From Wuchereria bancrofti (Eukaryota > Nematoda > Chromadorea > Rhabditida > Onchocercidae): a stretch of DNA of 64,000 nucleotides. Below the pieces are notes generated by a model, which saw only the letters and a program-made list of their open reading frames with translations, did no database searches and was not told the DNA's origin. Location: NCBI GenBank assembly GCA_005281725.1, contig SSBO01000012.1, positions 9,647,099 through 9,711,098 of the forward strand. Reading direction: 5' to 3'. The translations under genes and the position numbers were made by a program. This document shows, piece by piece, positions 1 to 13,800 of the stretch (the first letter of the stretch is position 1; every line of letters starts with the position of its first letter).

Positions 1-3000
1 CAATCTATGCTAATATTTGCTCGACCAATGATTCATTCGTATGATAGACAGATTTAGCAGATAATACAGACAACACACATATATAACATTTCTAATGCTT
101 TCAACAAAAAAAAATTAGTTTAAAACATTTTTACATATTGAATTACCTTCTTTTCCCATACTATTATTACCCAATTGTTTTGTATTATCACGACTCCTAA
201 ACTATATCATATGATAATATGATAAGAATTATCATTTCCAATTGTAAATTTGTTTGCATCACTTATTCTAATAATATAAAATATTAGAAACCAAAAAAAA
301 AGAAGTTAATTATCTATAAAAATTTTTCCTCTTATTAATTATTAAAAAAATTTGTAATTAAGTTTAGAAAATTTCAAGTTATAGAAATTTCAATGGCATA
401 TGCTAAACTTCCTTTCTATTTTTCTTTTTTATTTTTTTCTGAAAAAAAATCCTAAGAAAAAAAACTAATGCAGCACTTTTATTTCAAATCAAAATATGAA
501 ATAGTTTTTAATTTATACATCAAATAAAAATGAATTAGCAAGACACATAACAAATATGATTGATTATTAATTTTTTTTAATTAACTGTTAATGGAATCAT
601 TGATAAATTTTATATTATTATTATTTTATTACTATATTGATTTAATTCATTGAATCATAACATTGAAATTGAAATTTTTTCTTTTTTTTTTCACAAATTC
701 AATTTAACAATAATGTGAATGAATGAATGCTAAGAATTGATAAGAATGCTTACCGTGAATAAAGTGGCATTGGCGTATTATATTGTATATTAGATGGCAT
801 AATTCGTTCTTTTTTTTCCTCGTTTTTTCTCGTTTTTCCTTTTCTTCTTTCTCTTTCGTTTTTCTTTTTTCTCCTCTTTTGAATAACGATGAGGAAAAGT
901 TTAAAAAATTATGAAAGAAATTGAAATTATGAAAAGCGCTTGAAAGGATGCTACTAGAATGAAGAAGATTCAAATGATAGGATCAGAAGTTGTTATTGTT
1001 ATTGTTGTTGTTGTTGCTGTTGCTGTCGCTGTCGCTATTGTTGTTGATAATTGCCCTTCTTTTCTCTTGAAGCGATCGGTTGCTGTTGCTGTTAATGTTG
1101 ATGAAACTGGTGATATTACTTGTGCTAGAGTTGAAGCATTCGATTAGAATGTATGAGGAGAAAAATTGTTTTTTTTTTTTTGCGAGAGATAAACTGATAA
1201 GAAAAATGAAAAAAGCGGTGGTGATTAGAGATAAGCAAAGACAAGGAGAGAGAGAGAGAGAACGAATTCAATTCATTGAATGAAAATAGTTTAAATGAGT
1301 ATATGTATATATATACATCTGTGTATTATCTTTTTTTTTCTGTGCTAAATCTTTTTCTCTCTATCATATTATAATCATTTATATCGTATCGGAAGACCTG
1401 AAATGATTACCATTTTCAACAAAATTCATCATTTCATTCTATTCGAAATTTTTTTTTCCACCCGATAAATGATGAAGAGAAAGAGAAAAAAGAAAAAGTT
1501 GTTGAAATATTATTTATCATTAATTGGATAAAATACTTTTAAAAAAAGAGAAGGAAAGAAAAAAAGAACAAGAAAATGTGCAAATTATAAAGGAGAGAAA
1601 ATTTAATCGTTGAAATTTATCATAAAAATTGGGATGTAAATGAATTGATATTTATTGATTTTTCTAAATTAAAAAATTGTCATATCATTTTTGCATTTCA
1701 AGCATTTTAATGTATTAAAAAGCATGTTCATGCAAAATTTTACAAAATATTGAAAAGATATTGAAAAATTACATTAGTTTTCTTTGGACAAAATTTTATC
1801 ATTCATTAAAAATTCATATTTTCATCTTTTTTTCTGTAATAAAGTTTCATAAGAAAGTTTTTTTCTTTTTTTGAGTATTAGAAAGAAAATTTTTATTAAA
1901 TTAATAAATTTAAAAAGAATGAAAATATTTCACAATAATTCCCCATTCTTTCTTTTCATATTTCATTCGCTATTACTTACAATTCAGTGATAACAAATAA
2001 ATTAATTAGTTTTATTTATTATTCCTTTAAAATTTCCTCAATTTTATCAATGATACAGTGGTTATCTACGGGGCCTATTTGCCTATCCGATATTATAGCC
2101 TACTTGACTATAATTACAGAATCAATTAAATTAGTTGCATTTAGATTATACAACAATAATGTATTAAACCATAATATCGTAAAATAACGAATTTAATTCA
2201 GTGGATAAACAAAGAATTAAGGATTATGAAATTCAGTCTTACAAATTAAAAACTTTTTAGGTTTAATCTTTAAAAAAAGAAACTTTTTTTTGAAAAAAAG
2301 GATATTTTTTCAATTTTCAAATTTTAAAATGTATCAAGGACAAAAGTTAAGAACTAGAAAAGTAGAAGAAAAGAAAACAAAAAACTAGAAATATTTGATT
2401 TTGCAAAATTAGTTTTTTGAAGGAAAAAAAAATGAATTAAATTTCGCACTAATAATTTGAAACATCAAAAGCTGTTAACATATTTTTTTTTTTTTGAAAT
2501 TACTTTCGACTGCTATATTTTTGATTTAAATATTTCATGTAGTTAAAAAAAGAATGGAATTTATTATTGACTTAATTTATTAACACTAAAAGATTTTTAA
2601 ATTCACAATTACAACATAATGATTGGTCAATGACTGGTTTGGATAACTTAAAAATTAAATGAAAATTATTAGTTTGCAATAAAATATTTACAATACAACA
2701 CAACAAATTAAATTATGCATACAATGCTATCGAATTCTATCAGCTCTAATAAAAATTCCAATTTTTTCGTTTTTTTTTTTTTTTTTTTTGATATAATAGC
2801 TTAGTTTTTGACTTAATTCAATTTAATTTAATAATGATAAATGATAAAAAAAGTGCGATAAAGTATTTTGTTGATTATTTTGCAAGATTTTTGCCTTCAA
2901 ATTTATAAATTTGCACTTATTGCTGAAATTTCCGAAAAAGAAGACTATTTTTAAAAGTTAAATAAAGTTTACTAAATCTTACTGACACATATTTATCCTG

Positions 3001-4689
3001 AAATACATCAATTTTTAGTTTCAAAAAAAAAAAAATCTACATACATATACGTTAAACTTTTTTATGCTTCACCATGAGCATTCGTTTCTATTAACATCGA
3101 TGAGAAAATTGAACAGTTGACAAGAAAAGCTAATTAATTCATTTTTAAACTGAAAATTTTAAAACAGTGTCTAAAAATTGTAACAGCAATTCACTTTAAT
3201 GTGACAGATCCGTTGTTACATTTGCAATTTTTGAACTAATGATAACTCGGCTATTGCTAATTCCTTTTTTTCTTTTTCAATTTCAATCGATCTTCAAATT
3301 TTCGTAAAATATTTCCATCGAATACTTAATCAACCATTTTGATTTATACAATATTTTGACAATAAAATTCTATCTAGAATTCAATCAGGAAAATGATTAT
3401 TAAAAAAAAGAAGCATATCACCAATAATTAGCAAAAAATATTAATTTTAACTTATTGAAATATATACAAGTATAAAAGTATACCAAAAGACATGTTAGAA
3501 TTTTATATTTTGCTTTTTTTTTCAATCAATATTATTGCTAAATTTTCATTAGCAATAGTGGAATTGATCGTGTATTGATTAAAACTGATCCACGATGATT
3601 TTTTTTCCTAAACTTATTAGTTCTAACTTTTATTTTTTTCAAAAGCCATAATTCATGAAAGTTACTTTATTACCACATGAACGATAATTAATGACACAAG
3701 GTATCACTTAATCTGCTTTAATTTATTTAATTTTGGAACTCGCAATTATCATTTAAAATTCATACATAGCTTGAACAAATTCATAACTGAATAGCCAAAT
3801 AGAATCCTTACGATATAGCTATCGAAGCTTATCAGTTAATCAATTTATCACTTCCGTTGTCAAAATGATGACATTTGTTGTGGCTCCGGGATTACCTCTA
3901 TTATAACATTACAAACGTAATATTATAAGGTAAAACTTTTTTTTTATAGGGTAAAACAACACGCAACATGTAAATATCAATTATGGGTATTCCTCATTCT
4001 TATAACTATTTTCCTTGTCTTCATTGGTATGTCGTCTGATTGGATTCACGTAAATTTAAATCAATAAAGTATAAATTTAAACCAAAGAAACGTAAATTTG
4101 AATTAATGAATTACATTTTTACAATAATTCAATGATAGATTTTGATTTATAATAACAATTCATTGTTTCACATAATTTCTTCTAGATGGATATGTTTTTC
4201 AGATATTAAATGATTAAATTTGGCAATAAATTAATGGTGTAAATTAAACAATTAAATTAGATTAAATATTTCCTCAGTGATACAACAAAATATATTTTTT
4301 TTTTCGCTATTTTTCAAGCAAATAATTTAAAACAAATTATTGACTAGCTTTTTGTTATTAAATAATCTCGTCAAATGAATAAAATATGACAGCCTGCAAA
4401 AATTTTGTATTATCATTGAAAATATTCCAAATTTCCACTTTTTTTTCTTGTTAATTAATAGTTAATAAAAATTTACTGCGATTTAAAAAGCAAGAAAAGC
4501 ATTGAATTGCTATGAGATAATCGCATTAAAATTATCACTGATAGTAACTGAAAACCTTTAATGAAATCAATATGATAAACAGCAAATATTGAAAAAATAC
4601 AATTAAAATGCAATACAATAATTTTGTTTATTGATTCTAATATAATATAACATAATTAATCTGACAAAATTAATTAATTATTTATTTTT
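1..4689. other. Gene-poor AT-rich stretch
   Basis: Homopolymer A/T runs, short purine or pyrimidine tracts and scattered imperfect repeats. The few open frames here (for example near 704-973, 959-1283 and 1987-2187) translate to low-complexity Lys/Glu/Arg or Val/Ala strings from poly-purine or GTT/GCT repeats and have no convincing splice context. I see no gene. Confidence 0.6.
3901..3928. repeat. Short imperfect hairpin
   Basis: Arms TTATAACATTAC and GTAATATTATAA pair at 11 of 12 positions around a 4-base loop. The motif GGTAAAAC follows directly and recurs about 23 bases later. It could be a relic of a small mobile element or chance in AT-rich DNA. Confidence 0.35.
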
Positions 4690-6625
4690 TTATGCAAAGC
4701 GGAATCGTCCCGTTGTAATGTAAAGTTTTCGTAGCGCTTGCGCATCGTTATAGGAGTACGGTATATGTGGAGCATGAGGAATATATACACCTTCACCGTA
4801 CATAAAGTGTCGATTAAATCCATGATCCTAAAATTAAAAAAAAAGTAAAGAAAAATATTGAAAAAAGAAAGTATAAAATTGACACCATTGATAAATTATA
4901 AAATATGCAAATAATCCATTAACTTGTATTTAATTAAATTAGATGTTGAAAAAGCAATACATTTTTTCATATATATATATATATATATATATATGCATAT
5001 CTTCTATACAATAGAAATTTTAAATTAAATTTGAATTTAAAGAAAAATTTTCTTTTCTACCTGAGGATATCTCCAATCATATGATGTGTATGCATATTGT
5101 TGAGCAAAATCATCGGCTTTAAGTCTTGCTGATACATATCTATTTAAATATTTTTGTGATCCAACAATGTATGATTTCAATGGTTCCATTCGCTATAAAA
5201 AGATTAATTTTAATTATTATTTTTAGGAAAAAAGACGAAGAAATATTTGAATAATTTAATAATTAAATAAATAAATAATTGAAAATTTGAAGGTTTATCA
5301 AATTTATTTTGAAATTATTAAATTTAACATGCAAAGAAATTTTTTTCGTCTTTTTTTTGTTTTAACAAACTTCATTGAAAAATATCCTCTTTGTTTGAAA
5401 TGTATAGTATGGAACATAAGAACTATATGGCATTGGTTCAAAGGATGGTATACGAATTGATTTTGCTATAGTTTCATGAGTATCCTGTAATTAATTAGTT
5501 AATTAATCAAGTAATTACTTTAGTACTCGAGAAGGAAAGATTGATAAAAGATTGAATTGGAAGATTAATTTCAATAAGAAATAAATATAACAGAACAAAG
5601 AAAAATTTAATAAATACATATGAAATTATAATTATTGTTACTAAACAAAAAAATAAAAAAAAAAATTTATGTCTTAATGAGAACTTTTGAAATATTTTAG
5701 AAAATTTGGGACAAATTTAGTATTAACTTTCTTTTTATTATTACTTAGCTAATTTTAATTTAAAAAAGAAAAATATTTAAGAATTGAAAAAACTTTTTTT
5801 TCTAAAACTTACAATCCATCGTGCTTTACTGTATGAATTATTATACCAATTATAAATTTTTGGTTGATAAACAGGTGTTGTATCAATAATACGTTCTGCT
5901 TGACGATAATGTTGTGGTAATGCTAAAGATGGTGCAAGCAATGAAACGGATGTTGATCGACGAATTGGAAAATCATGTTCTGCTTGCTTAAAATTTCTTA
6001 AAAATTAAAATATAATTTATCATAACATATTCTCTTGATAATGAATTAATCTTCACAGTTTCTTTTTCTGTTGTTTTCCTAAATTTTTGATTAATTAATA
6101 AAGAAAAAAAAAATCAAAATTGAATGTAACAAAATTACCTTGATATATGTAAGATTGGTATAGGAAGCTGATCGAGCAAGCTCTTTTGGCTTACTCCAAA
6201 CACTTGACATATAATTTTGAAATGTGGTTTTAGGACGAGCTAAATCAATATAACGCCTAAATAGTTAAATAGTTATTAAAAATTACATATAATAAGAAAT
6301 TTTTAATTAAAATAAAATGTTTTTTGCTTTTTTTTATTATTTGGATAAAACAGAAAATTATAAGGATAAAATTTTCTTTTTATACAAATATTTCAAAATC
6401 AAAAAAAAGAAGCGAAGAAAAATTATTTGTAAATTTCTTTAATGTTATTGAAATTGAAGATTATATCCGATAAAAATAAAATAAGCAGATAAAATTTGAA
6501 ACAATAAAAAATAAATAAACCAACGATGTTGGATAATCATTCCACCATTTTGTTGTTGTTTCAACTTCATCTGCAGTTGATTGCGCTCGTGACAACATTC
6601 CCGTACTTAAGATAAGTGAACGCAT
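4690..6625 (-). CDS. Unrecognised 258-aa protein, six exons
   Basis: Exons on the minus strand: 6625-6525, 6256-6139, 5986-5813, 5484-5371, 5192-5061, 4827-4690. They join in frame (777 nt) from ATG to TAA with GT-AG introns; the first donor, GTTGGT, is weak but is the one that keeps the frame. The N-terminus (MRSLILSTGMLSRAQ) is slightly basic and hydrophobic and could be a mitochondrial or cleavable presequence, but this is not clear. The body is rich in Tyr, Arg, Ser and Pro, with recurring aromatic motifs such as KWWNDYP, YNWYNNSY and DWRYPQ, and ends GRFRFA. I see no transmembrane segment, zinc motif or known catalytic motif. A nematode-restricted structural or muscle-associated protein is possible; this is a guess. 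The exon structure is well supported, the function unknown. Confidence 0.75.
4969..4994. repeat. (AT)n microsatellite in an intron
   Basis: Thirteen AT dinucleotides in the intron between the last two exons of the unrecognised gene. Confidence 0.9.
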
Positions 6626-9600
6626 TTTCCTTTTCTTTTTTTTTTTTGCTTTTTTTTACACAATCCTTTAAACTAAAATTTGAAATATTTCGTAAAACAT
6701 CTGTTACTATTTTGCAAAAAAAAAAATTTCAGTTTCAAATTTTGTTAATTGTTTAGTAAAAAAAAAAAGATTCATAGCGATAAGAGGAGAAGCAAAGACA
6801 GCGAGAAAGGGAAAAAAAGAAGGGAGAATTATTTAAGGGAAAATTTGGTGGAGAGTGAAAGGAGGAAGGAAAAGAAAGAAAGAGAGAGGGAGAGGGGAGA
6901 AAGAAAGAAGAATGAAGAAATATTGGACTCCGCTGATAAATAATAGTCGTTTTTATTGATTTTGCTCTCTTTTTATTGTTGGAAGGATTTTTTCTACTCT
7001 ATATTTAAAAGATATAAGTAATATATTTAATTGTAAAAGTAATTTTTTTTTTTGCAAAATGAAAGGAAGAAATGAATAAATAACTGAAATAATGAACCTA
7101 AATAATAGTACATTTATTACAATAAAAAGAAGGAAAGCAAAAAAACCAAAAGCCTAATTAATTACGTTTTCAATATTATTTTCTATTGTTTATTATTTTT
7201 ACTGCATATTTTGGATATAAAATTGCAGCAATAAAAGTTCCAATAACATACACAACACCAATCGATTAATAAATAGATTAACAAGCATTTTTAATTATCT
7301 AATTGCCGAATAAAATAGTTGTGATATGATAAGTGTAAATAACATTAAAATTTAATATATTAAATGTATCAATTAAAAAAATGAGGAAAACAAAATGAGA
7401 AATATGAAGGAAGAACGATATGAAAGAAAAATGAAAGGGGAATAAAAATGGAAAAATGGAAATGGAAATTTACGAAATTTGCAAAAAAATTTGAACGTTG
7501 ATTTCGTCAGCGATAAATGAAATAAAATGAAATAATAAAAAAGGATAAACTAAAATAAAAAAGAAATCTTATTTAACAACTGAAATAATCGATTTGTTTA
7601 AGTATTATTATCGTTTCTCTTATTTAAGAAACAAATTTGTGAATGAAGAAAATAAGTGAAAAAAAGACATAATTTTATTATAAAATATTATTTGTAATAA
7701 TTTTATCAAATAGTTATCAAAAATATTTTTAATTGATAAATTCGAACAAATGAGAAAAAAAAACGAAAGGGCAAAAAGTCGATCATTTCTATTACTTTAT
7801 TTTATATAAAAAAAAAAAGAAAAAAAACTTAATCATAGCAAAATTCTTGCAAATCAAATTGTGTAAATGAATTCACTTCATTTATTATGTAAATAAATGA
7901 AATAAATGAAGTAAATGAAGTAATGGGTAAGTAACATATCACTTTTTGTTAACAAAAATTATTTTTCGTAATAAGTTTATTTATCCTTCAGTTGCTCAAA
8001 GTGCCAAGAGTCAATTGATAAATAAATAAATTTAATTAAAACAAAAAAAAAAAATATATATATATATAAAGAATAAAGAGAAAAGGATAGAATAGTAATA
8101 GCAGAAGAGAAAAAAATGTGCAAAAATTAGATGCGGTAGGATTTATATCTAATCTATATTTAATCTATTTAATGTTCTACAAAACACTGTGTTAAAAATA
8201 TTTCGTGTAGTTCTCTCATTCATTTAAATTACTTATATATTCAAAAAGTGCAAAAAAAATTAATTTTCGAAATTTTTTAAAATTATTCCAACCAAAATTC
8301 TTCTTTACACTGCAAATTTTCTGCTTTTCTATCATTTCATATCTTTAAAATAATCTTTTTTTTAAGCAAATTTAGCGCAGGAAAGTGGTAATTAATGTTA
8401 AATGAAAATACAAATAAATTAATAAGTATAAATTTTATCCCAATAAACACTCTATCACTCAAATTATAGTATTTGAATGAAATTAAACTTTAAAAAAGCG
8501 CAAATTTAACACTTTATATGATGATCAAATACATATATATATAATCTACAAAAAAAAAAAAAAATAACAAGCAGCATGCAAAATTTCTTTTCCAATAAGT
8601 TGCAATAAAAAAAATAAAAAAAAGTAATATTAACAGAATAAAGAAAATGGAAAAACTTAAAAGGTTTAATTAAGAAAAGAAAAAAAGCTGATAAAATTAA
8701 TATATTATTATAATATTGTAAATGTTTATTTCGTCGAAGAGAAAAAAACTAGCATAAAATTTAAAAGTTTTCAAATAGAGATTAATTTGAAAGGTGAATA
8801 ATTTCAATGGAAATTGAAAATTGAATAGAATCGAGCTACTCCTACTTTCATATATTATTTGTTTGCTTTAAAAAAGCAAAAGAAGGGAAAGAGAAATATG
8901 CTAATTAGAAAATATGTTACTGATACTATAATTTTCATAAATTTAGTAAAAGAATAAGCAATAATGAAATGTAGGAAAGTGACCTACTGCTACAATGATT
9001 CATTTCAATATAATTATCATTATCGTCATCAACATTATCATATCATTATCACTATTATTACTATCATTGTTACGATTATTCGCTTAGTGAAAGGTTAACT
9101 TTTCTAATAGCAGCTGCTAAATAAGTTTGATTATACACGAAACAAACAAACTAACTACTACATTTCAGCTCATCAATTTTTATTTATATTTCTTCATTTT
9201 CATATTTTTTTCTCTCTTTCTCCTTTTCTTGATCTCTTCGATTGATAGATTTCTTATATATATTTCATTCTTTATTCATTTTAAATTAATTCAAAAAAAA
9301 AGAAAGGAATGCTTGGCTAGTTTTCTCTTTCATTTTTTTCTCTCATTCTTTCTTTTTTTCTTATTTATTTAATCTCAGTCAAATCAATCATCTGATAGAT
9401 TTAGAATTTTTTTTCTTTTAACATTTAACTTACTGGAATTAGCCAAAATTTTAAAATAATGCTCTGTTAAAGGCCAAGAAAATTGGAAAGAATATTGAAA
9501 AATGAGCAGTGCTAATTTATTAGTATTATTATAAGAAGGAGAAAAAAAAGAAGAAACTTTTAGTCATTAAATTTTATTGAAATATAATGGAATTATCAAT

Positions 9601-10286
9601 ATTGATGTATCATTCATAAAAGTTCAATCGTTTTTTTTTTGATATTACTAATTTTTGATAAGTTGTATTAATTGTAACAATGATATTAAGAAAAAAAAAG
9701 TATAAAATGAGATATAAAATTGATTTTTATTTCTCTCAAAAAATAAAATTCAGATTGTAAAAAGCAAAAATTTTTTAAAATTAATGTTTTAAATCTTGTC
9801 AATGAAAACTCTGTATGAAAATAAAAGATCTAAAACTAAATGTTAAATGATTCAGTGTACCGATTTATTTTCTGGAAAATAATTTTAAGATTGTAAAATC
9901 TGAGTAGTAAAAGCCAATTTAGAATTAATTTTAAAAAAAATCAATTCAAAATCAATTAATCATTCTTGATTATATGGGAAATGAAAAATCTGATCATTCG
10001 TAACAATACTGAGTTAAGAGCGCAATTTAACTTTATATATAAAAATAATTGAGAAATTTTTACCATTTGACATTAAAATAATGTGTTATCAACTACAATT
10101 CACTAATTAATTATGATTTTTTCCTATTTTCCATAGATCACTAATTAACTGGCTATTTATCCCAATAAATTTAAATAAGATATGATAATTTTATTATGAA
10201 ATATTGTAAAATGAAAATGAGAATGTTATAAGAAAAAAAATATGAAATGAGAGATATGAATGTATATGTCAATCATATAAATCACA

Positions 10287-10321
<35 letters not shown>

Positions 10322-10880
10322 ATATTTATATATCATAAAATAGATGTACAGAGAGTAGAGAAGAAAAATGAAAATGAAATAATATTATTTAATTAATTTT
10401 ACTATTTATTTTATGTTCAAAAAAACTTTCAAATGAAAAGATTCAATTTTTTTCCTTCGAAAATACTACAATTTCAGTCAAAGATGTTATATGATTCAAT
10501 CACTTATTTCATTTGTTCCATTTTTATTCTTATAAAAAGTTATAAGTTATGTTTTCAGTAGGATCAAAGGTGAGAGTTCATCATCTTTCATACTTTTGAC
10601 TTTTTACTAAGAAATTATCTATAGCATACACTTACATCCTCCTCATGCTAAATTTACTTTAACCGTTCAAAATTTCAACTGCTCCACCATGAAACGAAAT
10701 AGTGCAATTAGCGCATATGTGTATAAAATTTTTGCTGAAGTGTCCTGCATTTTTCTGTTTCCGAGTTCCGTTGCATCCGATATTTTTAGTTTGAAAGTGA
10801 AATGACTTTATGAAAATATTGGAAGTTACGAGATATAAAATATTCCACATGATACATGTTAATTAGTAAGTGCGATTTTC
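6626..10880. other. Gene-poor intergenic region
   Basis: About 4.2 kb of A-rich low-complexity sequence between the divergently arranged unrecognised gene (-) and the helicase gene (+). Open frames near 6749-6943 (Lys/Glu/Arg string) and 9127-9372 (Phe/Leu string) come from purine and pyrimidine tracts. The last 250 bases (10650-10890) are less AT-rich and may hold the helicase promoter, but I can name no specific element. Confidence 0.55.
10286..10325. repeat. (AAAT)n microsatellite
   Basis: About ten uninterrupted copies of a TAAA/AAAT tetranucleotide. Confidence 0.9.
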
Positions 10881-10892
10881 TTTTTTTTGCAG
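10879..10892 (+). promoter_or_regulatory. Probable trans-splice acceptor
   Basis: A T-run ending in TTTTTTTTGCAG lies 4 bases before the first helicase ATG, with no matching upstream donor needed to make an open frame. In nematodes this arrangement usually marks spliced-leader addition. It fixes the chosen start. Inference from the sequence only. Confidence 0.5.
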
Positions 10893-10896
10893 TTTG

Positions 10897-13800
10897 ATGG
10901 ATAATGTTTCGGCATATTGCATACCGATTGGAAACATGTTTATTTTCTGGATACTTGCAGAATTTCGGTAATCATATTCAGAATGGTAAATTACGAAATT
11001 GCTCCTCTCTTTATCATGACTGTATAAGGAGAAAAAATACATGGTATTGATGTTTTACCAATATGGGAAAAATTATTTACCTCAATATTTTCTTATTCCT
11101 ATGAAAATTTTAAAGTTTTTGAAAAAATATAAACATCCAGAAACTCACATCTGACGTCTAATTATTTTTTTTCAGCAATTCTAGATATAGCAAAAAGTCA
11201 CAGAAGCATACGAGAAATTTCGCTTTACATTCGGACTTTTATGAGAAAGTTAATCGATGGAAGGAATTACTAAAAAATGAAGTTGCTCACGGTGTCAAGG
11301 AAATCCGGTATGTTCTATTTATATCCCATCTTTTTTCTCCCGATTTTTGCTGATAGACGGTTGTTTTCTGGATACCACATCCAGGCTGTTTTGGAATTTC
11401 CAATTTATAGGGATCTTCTGCTGAATCCGTCGGTTGACGAATTGGAAAAACTTGGTCAAATTTCGGGAGCACTTCGTTTCCAAACACAATATTTACATGC
11501 GTTACACGGACGCGTCATCGTCTTACACCAAATAAAAGGAACGGAGCAGAAGATCACAAAAAAAAGTTTCCGTTCAGGTTTCTTTTTTTCTGTTGTTTCC
11601 AGATTTTACTATCCCTAGCTATTGTAAAGTGAATAGGATTACTTTAAAAGTGGAAGCTTACAAATTTTTGGAAAGTATTCAAATTTTATTTATAGGTACA
11701 CCCGTGCTGTTATGTCGAATTCCAGAGCTTACAACGATTAACGATTGTATTGTAATTTCATGCTCTGGAAATCAAGTGAGTCTGAAAGCAAAAACAAAAA
11801 AAGAAGTGAATATTGATTTTTCTGATGAATTTGTTTTAATACCATCTGTTGGCCTTGGTTATCTGATAGCTTTAGATGAATTTCTGGTAAGTTTTTGATT
11901 TGTGGAATAGATTAGGCTAATGTAATAAGCGTTTTGTTTAGAAAGAAAAAAAACTGGTCCAAATTGCTGAGAGAATTTCCCAACTTTCCTATTTCATGAG
12001 TTTTTCTCGTATTTTTGTATGCGTTCCACACAGTCTGATAATTGCTGATTACCTCATCCGTTAATAATGGTGTAAAGAAAAAGTACTTTTGATGATTGTG
12101 TAATTTATTACAGACTAATATTTCGTGCTTTTATCAAATATAAAATGTATATTGTAGATGGTAATTGCTGCTTATGAAAAATTTCCAAATTCAGGAATTG
12201 AAATGGAGAGATTTCCCTGGTGAAAAGTTGATTCATTATGTTCATTGTAGTGTACCATTACCAACATCACGACCAGGTAATTCAGTTCAATATTCGAAAA
12301 AATCCATTTATAGCATAGATATAAAAATGTCAAGTAGCATTTTACTGGTGATGATTGATCGTTGCAAACACGTTGTACAAGAGAGGAAAGGCATGCATTA
12401 GGTGATAAAATGATTGTTTCAAGAAATGTACTTCTTTTTTTAGTAAGATTCAGCGTTATGTCAAAAGATGGTAGCACTCGTGTTGATAAACGGATTCACT
12501 TTTCTGATTCACCATTGGTGGAACTTAGAAGACAATAGTGTTAATAACATCTTTTTAGACGAAGTGTCAAAAAAATTGGTTAGACTCAATGAGGACCAAA
12601 GACGTGCTGTGTTTGCTGCATTAAACAAAAGTCGACCGATTGTAACCATTCATGGTCCACCTGGTACTGGAAAAACGGCTGTTATTGCGGAGATTGTGTT
12701 AGAAGCCGTTAGTAGGAAGCAGAAGGTATCTTTTAATAATGATTTTTGTCTTAAAATCTTATTTTGAAAGAAAATAGTTATTTCGGCTATGTGCTTGTCT
12801 TTTTGCTTTAAATTGATTTCGAAACAACTCTCATTTCTAAACTTTGAGTACTTTCTTTCTGCTTCGTCTTCTGTGAAACTATGATTTAGTTCGTAGCTTT
12901 TTTTTGAGTCAAAAGTTTAAATGATGAGCATGTGGGATTTTTTAATTTACTTAGGTTTTTGGAGCAGTCATAGTTTTATGAGTGGACTTATGCTTGTTAA
13001 ACTGTGTCATTTTAAGTCATAAAATTATCTTCCAATTTGTCGTCCACCGTGTAGTTGAGAAAAATTCAGTGAGTTTAGTTTTGCGCTTCATTCGTGAAAG
13101 TCTTTCATCCTTGCGAGATGAGTTTAGCTTTCCTTTACATTATTATTATTACGGCATTTCCTAATATAATAATAAAATTCACCAAAATCACACTTCAATT
13201 TACAGGTGCTTATTTGTGCTCCCTCAAACGTTGCAGTAAACAATATAGTTGATAGACTAAAGGATTTAGCTGGAATATGTGCATTGGGATTTAATTCAGA
13301 GCTATCATTGGCCGCTGAATTAGAGCAACATGACAAATTCGTTGATATTCAGTGTGCCTTCAAAAAATTGGTTTGATAACTTTTGTAAGCGTAATGCTAT
13401 TGAGTATAGTCGAGAAAATAAATTGGAAAGAAGACTCTCGAATATTTCTTAAGATGTAAAGGACGAAACTTATGCTGTGGTAGTTTCAAATATTAAACTC
13501 TAGTTTTTGTCTTTTTTTTTAGCCTTCGTTCTTTGAAATAATGAATTTTAAGGAATTAGTGTTAAATTTGCAGGATTCAGGAGAAAGTAATGGAATATCT
13601 GGGAATAATCATGATGAACATAAAAAAGCTTGGCACGATGCCAGTAAGATGTTATGGCACTTGAAAGAGGTAAAAATGTTGGTTTGTCTTCCTCTTATAA
13701 CTTGTATAATTTGGGATGCTTCAGAAATTTTCAAAAATTCAAAAGTATAAGTCTTAGTTTTTATTATTGAGCAAGAAATGGAAGGAAAGTGGATTTTTTC

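Noticed and set aside
704..1283. Several open frames of 60-90 codons
   Set aside because: They translate purine/pyrimidine tracts and GTT/GCT repeats; no splice structure or family.
6749..6943. 64-codon Lys/Glu/Arg frame
   Set aside because: Product of an AG-rich tract upstream of the unrecognised gene.
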